This document shows positions 1 to 12,265 of a stretch of DNA of 64,000 bases, piece by piece. Made by a program: the position numbers and the translations under genes. A model generated the notes under the pieces. The model saw nothing but the letters and a program-made list of their open reading frames with translations. It was not told the origin of the DNA and did not search any database. The stretch spans positions 1-64,000 of the forward strand of contig CAKAKS010000176.1 in assembly GCA_916700875.1 (NCBI GenBank), written 5' to 3'. This DNA is from Sebastes aleutianus. Its lineage: Eukaryota; Chordata; Actinopteri; Perciformes; Sebastidae. Numbering within the stretch: position 1 is the first letter of the stretch; every line of letters begins with the position of its first letter.

Positions 1-61
1 GTGTGTGTGCTAAAAAGCATAACAAATATAAAAATAAAGGTACATCACCTGTCAAATACAC

Positions 62-67
62 TTTTAT
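62..67 (-). terminator. Poly(A) signal candidate for C1q gene A
   Basis: AATAAA on the minus strand, about 380 bp past the stop codon of gene A. A nearer ATTAAA overlaps the stop codon itself (445-450). Confidence 0.4.
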
Positions 68-445
68 TATTTCCAAATCAAAACAATGTCACACGTCATT
101 GCAGTTAGTTGCAGGTAGTTTATTCACATGCATTCTCATATATTTTCGAATGATTCCAAACTTGCAAATGCAAAAATATAAGCGTGCGCCTCTTTGTGAC
201 TGATCATAAATGCCTGCATACACATGCACCAGTCTATGTGTGTACGACTTATCTTGTTTATCTCTACCGTGGTTAAACTATGTAACTACGTAGTACTATG
301 TACTCTCTGTACAATGGTTAAACTACGGGGGGCTCGTCCCACGATGGGTCACAAACCTACTTCTGGTGGGTCAACATGTGGCAAAGAACACTAGTTTGTT
401 TTCATGAGTCAGGATCTCAGTTGAGCGCGGATAAATTGTGAAAGT

Positions 446-3237
446 TTAATAATCATCGTCATCACGATCATCGTAGGTGTGGGGGTACAGTACGTAACCA
501 GTAAGGATATTGTTCTTTATTGAGTGTGGTGTTTTACTGGATGTACAGAGCTTCCTCCCGGCCATCAGCTCAACGTAGACCTGATCGCCTCTCTGCATTT
601 CCAGAACCACCACCTGGAAGTATACACAGTAAACGCTGTCATGTTTCATGTACAAAAATCCTGTTAAAATCACAGGGAAAATGATTTATTTCCCACAATT
701 TACGATTTTTAAATTGTAATATTTGATCACCATTTGTGCAATTGTGTTACAATCTGATTTTTTTTTTTACCTGATTGGCATTGTCTTCATAATCTTCTCG
801 ATTTTGCTCCCAGACACCGACCACCGCTTCCCCGTTCTTTATCAGCTGGACCTACACATACAACAAAACACAAAATTAAGCCGATACTGAATCAAATATC
901 TGGATCGGTTATCAGTGACAATGGGGCCGATCTGTTAAATTAAATTCTATGATTAGATACTATATACATTAAATACTGGAATTTTAATTCCTGTTTAAGT
1001 TTTGACCAATACGTTGTTGCATTAACAAGATTTACACTTGACTTGTAATTCCTGTTAATTTCAAAGATTTTTTTTTGCCAAATTGCGATTGTATTTTACA
1101 AAGGTAGGAAAGCAATGCTTAAGTCAAGCCTGATGTTGCCTTACACATGAAAGAATGATCCCAGTCACTTCCACACAGTGAGACATACAGCTTATTAATT
1201 AAACACTAGTATCGCTATCGGTATCTGGACTGAAAAAGTCAGATTGGTGCAACCCTAAAATTAAGTTACAAATGACTTTGCTGTTGCTAATGCGGGTAAA
1301 CCAGCAGAATGTGTTCTGAAATAAGATATTTGTTAAGTCTATCTGGTTGGTTTACTTTGTGGTAGAGGCTCCCATCTTCCTGCACAGATGAGTAGACTGT
1401 CATGGAAAAGACAAAAACGCCATCACAAGGTGCGGTGAAGACACCTGGAGAGGGAGGTGAAGAGTTAGTGGAACTGCAGTGATGCATGTTTTACATAAGG
1501 CTTTAATTTAAAATGGTGGGTAAAGCTTTCATAAGTCATGTTTCCTACCCATGGACGGTTTATATCCATTGCCATCGTTAAGAGTGATGTTGGAGTAGGG
1601 GACTGTCACTTTATAATTGAAAGGACCAAAGCACAGAGTATTGGGATCAAGAACGCTGTCCTCCATGCTGGCTGTGAAGGCAATCTGGCTGTATTCTGAG
1701 AGTAAGAGAGAGAGACATTTATTGTGTTGTACAGCAAAGTGTCCACAAAAATCATTTTTTAACATACTTTCTGTGTGTGTATTGCCAGTAATGTTGGTCC
1801 AAATCTAACATCCATCAGTGTTATGGGTGTTCACCTGTGAGCGCGTGTACTCTGTATTTCAGTTTGGCAATATTCATCCACAACTCTGAAATCCTAGTGA
1901 AGGTTTGCTCTTCCAAATCGAACATTTCATTGGCTGCACAGCAGCAGCCGCGCTGGCGATAGAAGGTACAATTGCAGTCCCACTTGGTACACTCCAGCGG
2001 TCCTTCCCATTTGACTGGAACAGAATGGAGGGATGTTGAGAAAGGAGAAGAGAGACAAGTGAGAAACAAGTTCATCATGGAGGGCAGTTTCAAGCAGGAC
2101 TTTGCTGCAAATAAACATGCTTGCTCTGTCGACTTTATCTGAGTAAAATTAAAGTAAAAAAAAAAAATAGGACTGTCAAAGTTAACACGATAATAACACG
2201 CTAATGCAAATTCGTTTTAACGGCACTAATTTCTTTAACACATTAACGCAACTTGCGATTTTTAGGTTGTAACGGGTGCAGTTTTAAAGCTACAGTGAAG
2301 ATACTGGTATCATATGAAACTAGAAAGCCTAAAGAATCAATCAGTACCAACCATGTCATACTAGCTTGTTGCAAAGGAGGCTAATTACCCATGAGTCTCC
2401 CCTTTACAGACATGCACACTTTATGATAATCACATGCAGTTTGGGGCAAGTCATAGTCAAGTCAGCACACTGACACACTGACAGCTGTTGTTGCCTGTTG
2501 GGCTGCAGTTTGCCATGTTATGATTTGAGCATATTTTTTATGCTAAATGCAGTACCTGTGAGAGTTTCTGGACTATATTTATCATTTCTGTGTTGGTAAT
2601 TGATTTCCAATAATACATATATACATACATTTGCATAAAGCAGCATATTTGCTCACTCCCATGTTGATAAGAGTATTAAATACTTGACAAATCTCCCTTT
2701 AAGGTACATTTTGAACAAAAAACGTGAGCTTAATTTGCGATTAATCGCGACAAATATTGTACGGACAATCATGCAATTAATTGCGATTAAATATTTTAAT
2801 CGATTTACAGCCCTAAAAAAAACCAACACATTTGAGTTACAAAGCATTCATAAAAGACATACAGCTTACAGATGAACCATGCACAGGGTTGGAAATTAGC
2901 ACCAGCCACCAGCCAAATGCTGGTAAAATATGCAAGTAGCTGCTGGATTTGCTTCACTCACCACCAGCCAAAGAAATCAATGGTAATCTATTGAGTGGCT
3001 GGTAGGTTTTGGAATCCACCAGCCACAGTGGCAAGTGGACAAAAAGTTAATTTCCAACCATGAATATGACATGTGTTTACTGTGTGGATGAGTGCTAGAT
3101 GAATAAGGAATAAAATGAGGCAGTTTGTGTGGCTTACGTGCAGCCATTTTCAGCACTTCAATATTGGTGGAGTGGGTGTCCCCATGACCACAGAGAAACA
3201 GCGAACCCAACAGGAACAAAACTGGTAATACAACCAT
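446..3237 (-). CDS. Secreted C1q-domain protein A (cerebellin-like), six exons
   Basis: Exons in transcript order: 3237-3138, 2014-1835, 1695-1549, 1444-1356, 851-771, 613-446. They total 765 bp (254 aa) and every junction is GT-AG and in phase. Residues 1 to about 20 form a signal peptide (MVVLPVLFLLGSLFLCGHG). A cysteine-rich stalk follows (ECTKWDCNC, then RGCCCAANEMF) and leads into a helix. The C-terminal half is a gC1q domain with the LCFGPFNYK, GVFTAPCDGVF and ILTGYVLYPH landmarks, and the protein ends in an acidic DDRDDDDY tail. NCT and NIT are possible N-glycosylation sites. C1q-domain proteins trimerise and bind ligands outside the cell; the ligand here cannot be read. The gC1q domain is split over four exons, whereas neighbouring genes B-D carry it on one. 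The family assignment is firm; orthology within the large fish C1q/cerebellin family is not. Confidence 0.87.
881..1256. mobile_element. hAT-like MITE fragment (GGATGCACC family) in C1q-A intron 4
   Basis: This segment matches, in inverted orientation, the complete copy at 16047-16501, including the parts around GGTGCAACCCT, CTGACTTTTTCAGTC and the degenerate 'ccgat...' end. One terminus is missing. Confidence 0.6.
2168..2815. mobile_element. GGGCTGTCAA-family TIR element in C1q-A intron 1
   Basis: The ends read TAGGACTGTCAAAGTTAA and AATCGATTTACAGCCCTA, which are inverted and diverged. The body contains the TTAATCGCGA-type motifs, and the segment matching 'gggagatttgtca' recurs in the copies at 7230, 12266, 22333 and 25553. 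There is no coding capacity, so it is a non-autonomous DNA element. It lies between exons 1 and 2 of gene A. Confidence 0.75.
2887..3058. mobile_element. Short TIR element (GGTTGGAAATTA) in C1q-A intron 1
   Basis: The termini GGTTGGAAATTA and TTAATTTCCAACC are inverted repeats. The body contains repeated 'caccagcca' words. At about 170 bp it is a small MITE. Confidence 0.6.
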
Positions 3238-5235
3238 CTGAAAAGAAAAAGCAGTCAGTCATGGGTTAATACGAGAGGCTAAATGCTCAGAGCAGTGTCA
3301 CAAGGTGATTTACACGTAATACATTTTACATTTGACTTAAAATATTCAATGTCTTACAGTTTCTGAATTCAAATCAGTAATTGTATTTCTGTGCTGCTTG
3401 TATTCAGAGTTCAATCTGTTTAAATCTGCATTAAGCAATATTTTTTGACATTTATATTGACTCAAGTGTTTCTGTGTTTTGTATCAACCAAACTCTCCTC
3501 AGACTTTATCCACTTTTACACTCCATGATTGTGTGTTACTGCTGTTATTACCTGTCCAATATGCAAATAATTAAGAGCAGCAATTTGTACGAAACAACAC
3601 TGTACACGTGTTAATGTTCTGCAGGTCATAATGTCGTATGGTCGCTGGTTTAACAGCATTTCAATGATTTCAATGTGTAACTAGTCAGCACCTTCTTCAC
3701 ATTGAAATAATGTTATATTCATCTAATTGCTGATGGAACAATCATTTATGCTACCGAGACGTCTACAAAACTTTCACTTTCAAATCAAAATTAGCCTGGT
3801 TTTAATCTATATGAAGAGTAAGTTTGACCTGCAAATCACCAAATCAATGCTGCTCTGAATCAACAGGGCAACGTTAGCTATCTGTCCAACATTAAACAAC
3901 AAAGCATCAAGTTAACTACTGGCTGTTAAAGAAATTCAAACATCCAGCAGCTATCATATTCATTTTTGTTTTTGACTCTTTCTGAAATTTCTTCATGTGA
4001 GCTTAAATAATTACATAGAATAATAATACTTTTTAAAAAGGTAAAATAATCCAAAAGTGACAGGAAGTATAGATATCACAACTGACTTTAATTAACCCTC
4101 CATTATTTCATCTAACAATAATTCCATTTCGAAAATGACCTTCAAATTCCAGATGTGTTACGATACCTGTCAAACCAAACCTGTTTTTGTGTCACTCAAT
4201 CATTTTACCCAATAATTAGCGAAACTATTTTAGCTATAATGATTGATGGTTGACAACCAGAGATTGTTGTTGACATTGTTTTTTTAAAGTATATAATTGG
4301 AAACATAAACTTACTGTTTTTCTTTTGTTCCTCCCTCTCCTTGGTCTGAAAGACTACGTCAAGGTCTTGTGAGTTTGTCAAACTGAGAGTAAGAGTTTTA
4401 AGCAAGAGGGTGGTTTCGCTTCTTATTGATGCTCTTCAGGGGATCCTCCCCTTGATTAGGTAAATGACACCTCCTCACACACACACACACACATAGGTTT
4501 CAGCCAAACACTAACAATTCCTTCTACAAACTGGGCCACGTACGGTTCACGCCTGGTAATACAGTACTCTAAAATGGTTTTCCTTCGGTGTGAAAGAAAA
4601 AGAATTGATCTTGTTGCACCTTTCAGCACCTTATTGTTGGGGTCCATAATAGCCCTTATCGGGACAGCAGTGTCTGATTGCCGCCCTCCCAGAGGACAGA
4701 AATGCTGATATGGAGAACATTGTTGGCAGGTCCCTGAGGGTATAATGGCCTACAGACAAGAAGACAAAAGAAGCTGATAGGAAGGTGTTATCGGCCCATC
4801 GATAAAGGCCTAGATCTGAGAACAATACACAGCGTCACCTGGTTCTCATGCCGAGATACTTCATGATGAGTTCCCATCATTGCTTTCCCTTCGGATATTG
4901 TCGGAAACCCAGATGTATTGATTGTGGTTTGTTGTGTGTTGAGATATGTGATAGTTACTTGGCTAAAGTAGATTAAACAATCCTCTGTTTAATTGCCAAT
5001 ATTCATTCAATAATAAGTCACTAAAGGGATAGGTGTTGCCTCCTTTCATCGTGTTTTTGACGGATACAAAAAAATTCGGAAAGACATCCAAGCTGTTTGT
5101 GCAAAATGTGCTGTCCAGACAAACAAAGAAGCTGGAAACCGCCTTAATCTTGATATAGAGATTTGGGGCTAATGGGTCTCTGGTTGTTCTACATGCATTT
5201 GTTAGCTGACTGTAAAGCTGTCGGTAAATATTGGG

Positions 5236-6316
5236 TAACATTTTATAATAACCATCGTTTATAAATGGTAAATTGATAGTTAATTAAACTTATTTAATAG
5301 TCAACAAACAATGTAATGATAATTCATGTTTAATTATTACTAATGCTATAACTTGTGTTTTACCAAGTTTATTGTTGCACAGATTATTACATTTACTATA
5401 TGTAAGTAATTGTTAATGATTAAGATATTATTTGTAAACCTTAAAGAAAGTGTTTGTAAAACATATATATAAATATTAGGTAACACTTCATTTAGTAAGT
5501 AACTAGTAAGTAACCTATTTGAAATTTGTTTGTAATTACTGCCAAATTACCCCAATATTTACCTCAGAATTTATCGAAAATTACTTTATTATAAACATTA
5601 TTTAATAATTATATTCCGCTATTTCCCAATAGCTGATAATTTATTTAATACATTTAATAATATAATAATACATTTAATTTATTAGCAAATAACTTCTTTG
5701 AAATTTCTTTAAAAACTCCCTGAATCATTACATTAGCTACCAGGTTACATTTGTGGAGACAATAAGTCACACAATGGTGAGATTTGTGTCTGATCGGAAG
5801 TGTCTTCTTTAGTTTTAGTTAACAATTCTTCGCTATTTTAGCATGTAATTATTAAATAATGTTTATAATAAAGTAATTTTCGATAAATTTTGAGGTAAAT
5901 ATTGGGGTAACTTGGCATTAATTCCAAAGAAATTTCAAATAGGTTACTTGCTAATTATCACCTAATTACCATGAAATTCGCAGACCTGTAAATGCCTAAA
6001 AAAATAGTTTATAAACCATCTATAATCATTATTTTGATAGCTATTATAAAGTTTCCACTGATGATTATCATACATTGCTAAATTGTTAATAAATACTTTG
6101 TACAGTGTCTATAAACAATATTTAGATAGGTATTTAATACTTAAACTATGGTTAATAATTGTTTTCTGGCCCATCTATCTATGCAAAGTTTATATAGATA
6201 GATAGACAAACGATTTATTTAAGGTTTCCAACTCATTTAGCAATACATTAACAAATACTATATATAAGATATAAAATGTTCGTGCAACAATAAACTGTTA
6301 ATACATATTTTACCAA
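5236..6316. repeat. Nested palindromic AT-rich elements
   Basis: The inner inverted pair is about 5478-5615 against 5850-5965 (for example TTACCCCAATATTTACCTCA and its complement near 5890-5912). An outer pair surrounds it: AGTTTATTGTTGCAC near 5368 against TGCAACAATAAACT near 6288, plus AACCATC/TTATAAA motifs at both edges. This fits one fold-back MITE inserted in another. Confidence 0.6.
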
Positions 6317-7229
6317 TGTCATCAGAATGTAATTGTTATCGTCTGTTATCAGCTATGATACAACTAAAACTGTTATTCATCCCTACTGGTTGTTTGTAAC
6401 CTCATTTGTTTCTCTCCTTGTTGTTCCTGTAGTCCTATTAGATAACAGGGTGTTTCCTGTGTTGACCGTTACCTTTAAAGCTGTCGTGGCTCCAGGGACA
6501 GCAGTGCATTGTCTGTGTTTTTGTGACAGCCACCTACTTGTGTGCGTGGAGTCCCAAGTTAACTGACCTGGTTCTTCACATAGTCTTATCTGCTAAATGG
6601 AGGCCATGGTGTATCAGGTGTTTTATATCTGCTTTGCGCAAATCTCTTCAAAAACAGACCTCCAGTCCTTGAGAGGATTCACACAACAGCATGGGATAAA
6701 AATGACATGCTCTGTGCCCTGACCACAGATGTGATTTCAAACCAGAGCTTTGAATTGCTGCATAATGGGGAAAATAAAAGCGTGGTCGTCTTTCTGAGAT
6801 TGTTTGATATGGAGGTGAACGGGAGTTAATTTCCCTGGGATGAAGCCAGTCATCAGCAAGTGTCTTGATAAGGAGTCGGGAACTTACCCAACTACTTAAA
6901 GAGCTTTAATTTCTTTCTGACCTTATTAAAACTCAAAACGTATCGAAGTATAACCCTTCCCTTTGCCACAAACTGGGCTGGCACATTATGATGAAGCTGA
7001 CAAAATACAGAAATGACCATAAAGCATTGTGGTTATACCAAATGAGGAAATATTGTTCTATATGTCATATGAGCTGTGCATAAGGAAATATGCATTCCTT
7101 GTGTTCAACAAAAACTCCCTGATCTTCTGAACAAATTGTAATAAAACTCCAGTTTACAGAAATCCAAATAGACATAACGTTATTTGGGAGGGCAGTGCTA
7201 TTAATAACAGGTATAGAGCAGATGGAAAT

Positions 7230-7916
7230 CTATTGTATTCAATATTTAATCACATGATTGTCCATAGTTAATTATGATTAATCACATATTTTGTATCTGC
7301 TCAAAATGTACCTTAAAGGGAGATTTGTCAGGTTTTTAATACTCTTATCAACATGGGAGTGGGCAAATATGCTGCTTTATGCAAATATATGTATGTATTT
7401 ATTATTGGAAATCAATTAACAACACAAAACAATGACAAATATTGTCCAGAAACCATCACAGGTACTGCATTTAGCATAAAAATATGCTCAAATCATAACA
7501 TGGCAAACTGTAGCCCAACAGGCAACAACAGCTGTCAGTGTGTCAGTGTGCTGACTTGACTATGACTTGCCCCAAACTGCATGTGATTATCATAAAGTGG
7601 GCATGTCTGTAAAGGGGAGACTCGTGGGTACCCATAGAACCCATTTTCATTCACATATCTTGAGGTCAGAGGTCAAGGGACCCCTTTGAAAATGGCCATG
7701 GCAGTTTTTCCTCGCCAATATTTAGCGCAAGTTTGGAACGTTATTTAGCCTCCTCCGTGACAAGCTAGTACGACATGGTTGGTACCAATGGATTCCTTAG
7801 GCCCGTCGAATTTTTAAGAGGTTAATTAAAAATCACAAGTTGTGTTAAAGAAAATAGTGGCGTTAAAACGAATTTGCGTCAACACGTTATTATCGCTTTA
7901 ACTTTGACAGCCCTAA
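7230..7916. mobile_element. GGGCTGTCAA-family TIR element
   Basis: It shares long near-identical stretches with 12266-12931 and 25553-26182, for example around 'cccataGAACCCATTTTCATTC' and 'cagctgtcagtgtgtcag'. It ends in TTGACAGCCCTAA. Its left end has diverged. Confidence 0.75.
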
Positions 7917-8593
7917 TTCAATCATGTTTTATATCTATGGTCCTGGCAGAAAATTGGGGTTAAAGCCTCTGTACACCCACATAGGTGTTTTCAGTTATTC
8001 TGGTTGAAGGTGAGCCGGAGCTTTGATGGGAATTTATTAGGTCACAAATCCTCATCTACCAATAAGATTGATAAAGGTGTGATCTGTCCCGTCCTAACAG
8101 GTGCAACAAAGCTAACAAGAGACTCAGGAAGATGTCACTCAATTACAGTCTATACACACGCCTACACAGTCCTGCAAAAGCTCTAAAAATCGACCACCAA
8201 ACAGCAGATAGACACAGTTGGTGATTAGCTGGTGAACCCAGCAGAGTCATGTGTTTCCTTCAGGAGTTGGTGGAGACCAAAAACAGAGTTAGAAGGGAGT
8301 GACTATTGCCGGCCATATTATCTCACCAGTGTTCTTGCTGTTGCTGTTAACATTTCTCCTGATGCAAAGGAAAATGTAAATGAAGGCTACTGCAGGAATG
8401 CCCCACTGTTTTTGTTTTTCTTGTGTAGCATAAAGGGACTACAATTACATTTCATTGTGTAACCTTGTGTTGTACAATGACTATAGATGAACCTTGAATA
8501 TTGGACTTGAGCCCAGATACACCAACCAAACATCAAAACCAGCGGCGACGAAGGCCACCAGTTGCGACGCCTCACGTCTCCTTTGTCTTAGCC

Positions 8594-9150
8594 AAAAGGT
8601 TGCACTGGAACACACCGCAAAGACGACAGCCGACAGCCAACTAACACGTACGTTCAGCGCCTGTGTGAGATGAAATAACTCTCCACACCAGCAGGTCGCG
8701 GTAGTCTGTATTCGTCATTAAAAAAGGGAAACCGGAAGACCGAGGACAGCGGATATACAAGCCGTTGTTATGATACGAACATGAAACAAAGCTGCGTTTG
8801 TCGACCATTTTCACACAACTCTCACTCACCACTTCATTCCAGATGGCTATGTCCATATCCGTGTATTTGAATGATCGGATGAGATGAAGATGAAAAATAA
8901 GAAGAGCCTTATGTGTTTTTCCTCTTAACTTTACTTGTTAGCTTGCTTTCCTCACATCCGTTTCTCTTCTCATGCGCTGATTCGTTTAAGTTGACCGTCT
9001 GTCACCGACGGGCGCCGCCGCCGATTCAACATGTTGAATCCGCTGAAAGCCTCCGACATGAGCAGACTAGGCCGACAGATGCTCACCGACGGCCCCAAAC
9101 TGTCTGACGGCCGACCGTCGGCTTGGCGTGTCAGGGCCTTTACATTCACC
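8594..9150. mobile_element. GC-rich TIR element, probable MITE
   Basis: The ends are imperfect inverted repeats. The left end has AAAAGGTTGCACTGGAACAC followed by GACAGCCGACAGCC; the right end has GGCCGACCGTCGGC followed by TTGGCGTGTCAGGGCC. No protein is recognisable. Confidence 0.5.
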
Positions 9151-9366
9151 AGAGGGCCAGAAACACGACTCCAACTAAATGAGAATTTTGCTCACCCACT
9201 ACTACAGCTTGTTTATAGTTGATGATGAACAATTTGCAAAATGTAATTAAAACTTTTCCCAAGAACACAGTTAAAAAAACACTTATTAAATGCATTTCCT
9301 TCCCATTAAACTCCACCTATTTAGAGTTGCGCTCTTACTGTACAACACTTTTTTACTCCACATGCT

Positions 9367-9859
9367 TAAGGTCCTTGCACACCAAGTCCGTCATTTTCGT
9401 ATGCGTTGTTTTTTTTATCCGTCATCAAATAAAAAACATTATGCACAGAAATTTTGCACACTGAGTCTGATGTGTTTTATTATTCTATTCATTGTGAAAA
9501 TTCACAATATGAGACAAAACTGAATTTATTACGTGGGTGCAATGGATAGCACTAGTCCAAAACGGGGCTAATGAATGAATGACATTAGCGAGAATCATCC
9601 CCGATTCCAAACTGTTCTGCAATCACCTGCCATAATCTATCTTTAAATTGCACATCTCTGTGGACGGTGGCTCTACAAAGCTCTTTTGCCTTTTGACGGA
9701 TGTGAAAAACGCAGAAAATCAAACCTGTTACGACAACTTTAATGACGGACGAAAGTTTCGGAGTCGGTGTGCGAACGTGATTGGCATGAGGTCGTATTTA
9801 TTTTTAAACATGCGACAATTTCAAAATGAAAAATACGGACTAGGTGTGCAAAGGCCTTT
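9367..9859. mobile_element. TIR element AAGGYCYTTGCACACC
   Basis: The left end AAGGTCCTTGCACACCAAGT, then CCGTCATTTTCGTATGCG, is mirrored at the right end by AAAATACGGACTAGGTGTGC and AAAGGCCTTT. It is about 490 bp and non-coding. A related terminus is seen at 58193-58520. Confidence 0.65.
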
Positions 9860-10593
9860 ACATTGCCCACAATGCCACCGACAGTTCGGATTTTAGCTCT
9901 CTTCTTTCTAACTCCACACCCCCACGTTATTTTAATTTCAAGCTGGTAGTCTACAGCCCCAACCGTGAAGTGAAGCACAGCTGTGTACCCACACAAAGAA
10001 AAATAAGGAACTGGATTGGATAGAAAATTAGACAATGATGACCAAAGAAAGAGCGTAGTGATATTTAAGGTTATCATCACTTGAAGCAATTAATCAAATA
10101 CCACGCAGTTACGGCTTTATACAACTTTTTTCACATGTAATTATTTTTTGGATAAACAAATGCTGTTGCTATATTATTCAACATTTTATCTCCAAAAGAA
10201 CCTAAATGTAATTTTGGTTAATTAAAATTTTAAATATATCAGCTATACCTCATTCACTTACTCAAGTGTCCCATAAGTTCTGTATGTTGTCTACAGTGTT
10301 TTTATTGTGGTGAACATGTTGCATACAAGGCCTTAAAATTACTATCTAACTAAATGTCAACACACATATCTAATATGCATTGTATTGTAATGTACACTTT
10401 ATTACGGATTCTACTTCACCTGGCTGGTGACATGGCTTTCATTTTCATTTCACCTCATTACATTCTGTAAGCAAAGTTCACACACGGAGAACCCAAAAAC
10501 TGTGAATAAATTGCTTTATTTAAATGTGTTTATATATGTCTTCAGATGAAACAAAATCAACTATAATGCCAACTGCTTTGTTTAAAATACAAA

Positions 10594-10599
10594 TTTATT
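10594..10599 (-). terminator. Poly(A) signal candidate for C1q gene B
   Basis: AATAAA on the minus strand, about 240 bp past the gene B stop. A second copy lies near 10516. Confidence 0.45.
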
Positions 10600-10839
10600 T
10601 TTCTTTTACAGGTGCATAGGGGTTTAGTGAATTTCTCCAAATCATTACAAGACATCATTTCAACAAGAAAAAGATAAGCTATTGCAGAACATAGATACTC
10701 AGATTGCATAGGTTGAATCCAGATGTGACAGATTTAAAAACTGGCTTCCTTTAAAAAGAGCAGATTGCACCACAGAAAGATTTCTTCTAGCAGACTCTAA
10801 TCTTGTAGTTGGGCAAGAGGTGGTACAAAAAAACATGCA

Positions 10840-11880
10840 CTACAGCTTTATCATGTATGGAGTAGGATAGAGCAGAAAGACACTGAAAGTGTTGTAGTGG
10901 TTTTTGTCATCGCAGAGGAAACATCCAACAGACAGCCTGACAGCCACCTCTTCCCCAGTATTCAGTTGGAGGGCCACAACTATCGTGGCACTGTCCTCTT
11001 GGTCTTGCTTATTTCTTTCACTGGAACCGACCAACACCTTGCCGTTCACCTGCAGACTGGCGCAGGCGGCCAAGGTGTTACCAGGAGAACCAGCGTCACT
11101 GTAGATGGTGAGGGCGATGCTGTAGACACCACAGTGCGGAGCAGTGAAAATATCGGTCGACGCATTGTAGCCATCACCCAGGTTGATGAAGACATAATCG
11201 TAGGGGACGAGCCTGTCGTCTAAGAAGGGGCCAAAGCAGGTCATTCTGTCGGCATTGTTCATAGATGAAGAGAAGGCAGCGCGGCTGGCTGGAGATGCAA
11301 AGGGGAGCCAACAGGTTGGAAGTTAAAAACAGTAGATCATTATCGTCTCATTAACATTAAGAAAAGTCCAACGTGTGTGTGTGTGTGTGTGTGTGTGTTT
11401 GTGTGCGAGTGTTTTGTTCTTTAAGATGCTTCTATAATCTGCACTCTTTCCTGCTTCATGTAACTCACCTTCGATGTTGTTGAGACGTTGCGCTGTTTGC
11501 ATTGTCTCCATCTCCAACGTATTCAGGCTCGTCTCAAAGTACGTCGTCAGCCTGTTCACCTCTTGCACCATCACACAGCAGCCACAAGCACCCTGATCCG
11601 TGGTACACTCTAAACACAAACGCGCCAATAAATACACTTGCAGATAAGAATATAATGCAGACACACTGATTATGCACCCAGAATTCCTCACCTCTGCCTT
11701 CTTTGGGCGGTGGACTCGGTGTTGGATGGCCCAAATGATTCCAATCATATTGAGCAAGGGCTGCATGCAGCAGGCACATCAGTACAATAGCTGGGGGGAA
11801 AAGAGCAAAGGCATGTGATTAGTTGCCTGTTCCTGTATTGTTGTATATCTGAACCATTCTGTAAATGTCTCACCTCTCAT
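10840..11880 (-). CDS. Secreted C1q-domain protein B (cerebellin-like), four exons
   Basis: Coding exons: 11880-11874 (only ATGAGAG), 11790-11692, 11609-11469, 11288-10840. Total 696 bp, 231 aa, all phases consistent. The signal peptide is MRAIVLMCLLHAALA, and the mature protein starts about QYDWN. Exon 3 (141 bp) encodes ECTTDQGACGCC and then an amphipathic helix with hydrophobic heptads, likely a trimer stalk. Exon 4 holds the complete gC1q domain: AFSSSMNNADRMTCFGPF, FINLGDGYN, GIFTAP-type DIFTAPHCGVYSIAL, CFLCDDKNHYNTF and a terminal FLLYP. NAST is a possible glycosylation site. The protein is predicted to be a secreted oligomer. The same architecture in genes C and D shows tandem duplication. 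Which fish cerebellin/C1q-like subfamily it belongs to is not resolved here. Confidence 0.92.
11374..11400. repeat. (GT)n microsatellite in C1q-B intron 3
   Basis: An uninterrupted run of about 12 GT units, located between exons 3 and 4 of gene B. Confidence 0.9.
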
Positions 11881-11935
11881 GTTGACGGCTTCCGAAGGAT
11901 GGACTGATGGACTGATCACTAGAGGAAGTGTCCTG

Positions 11936-12185
11936 GATATATATTTTTTCTCAGAGCCCCTCCCTGGTTACCTCTAAAGTTTATTCCTCCTCTTCTATCA
12001 TCGCTCCTCCTTGTTTTTGTTTATTTTAATCGTCCGCCCTGTATTCTTTTATAACTGTATAACTGGGGATGTTTTATCGCCATCACCAGGTGCTCTCACT
12101 TTCTAAAATCTCACACCCTCCAGGGCTTTGTGTGCTTGGTCACAGGCCAGGTATCACCTATCGTCTGGAACAAGGTGTCAGTCTC
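11936..12185 (-). promoter_or_regulatory. Promoter of C1q gene B
   Basis: A TATATAT box lies at 11936-11943, about 60 bp before the start codon. Directly upstream is the block AGGGAGGGGCTCTGAG. Further upstream, to about 12185, the sequence is alignable to the region 15440-15700 above gene C, including GCCCTGGAGGGTGTG (12112-12126) and the 'caggtatcacctatcg' word. A similar GCCCTGGAGGGTGTG sits above gene D. Conservation in all three genes supports a shared promoter. Confidence 0.65.
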
Positions 12186-12265
12186 ATCAGCAGACAGTTT
12201 GAAGAGCTGCATGAAAGTTTAAATGCTTCATATGCTGTGCTGATCATTTTTTCTTATCATTTAGA

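Larger units (their letters stand above)
3238..10580. other. Intergenic spacer, no gene recognised
   Basis: No splice-consistent coding series was found on either strand; the short open frames have no signal peptide or domain. It holds the palindromic block 5236-6316, the TIR elements at 7230, 8594 and 9367, and a short (AC)n near 4478-4493. For 3300-4470, 6320-7220 and 9900-10500 I see only AT-rich unique-looking DNA. Confidence 0.6.
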
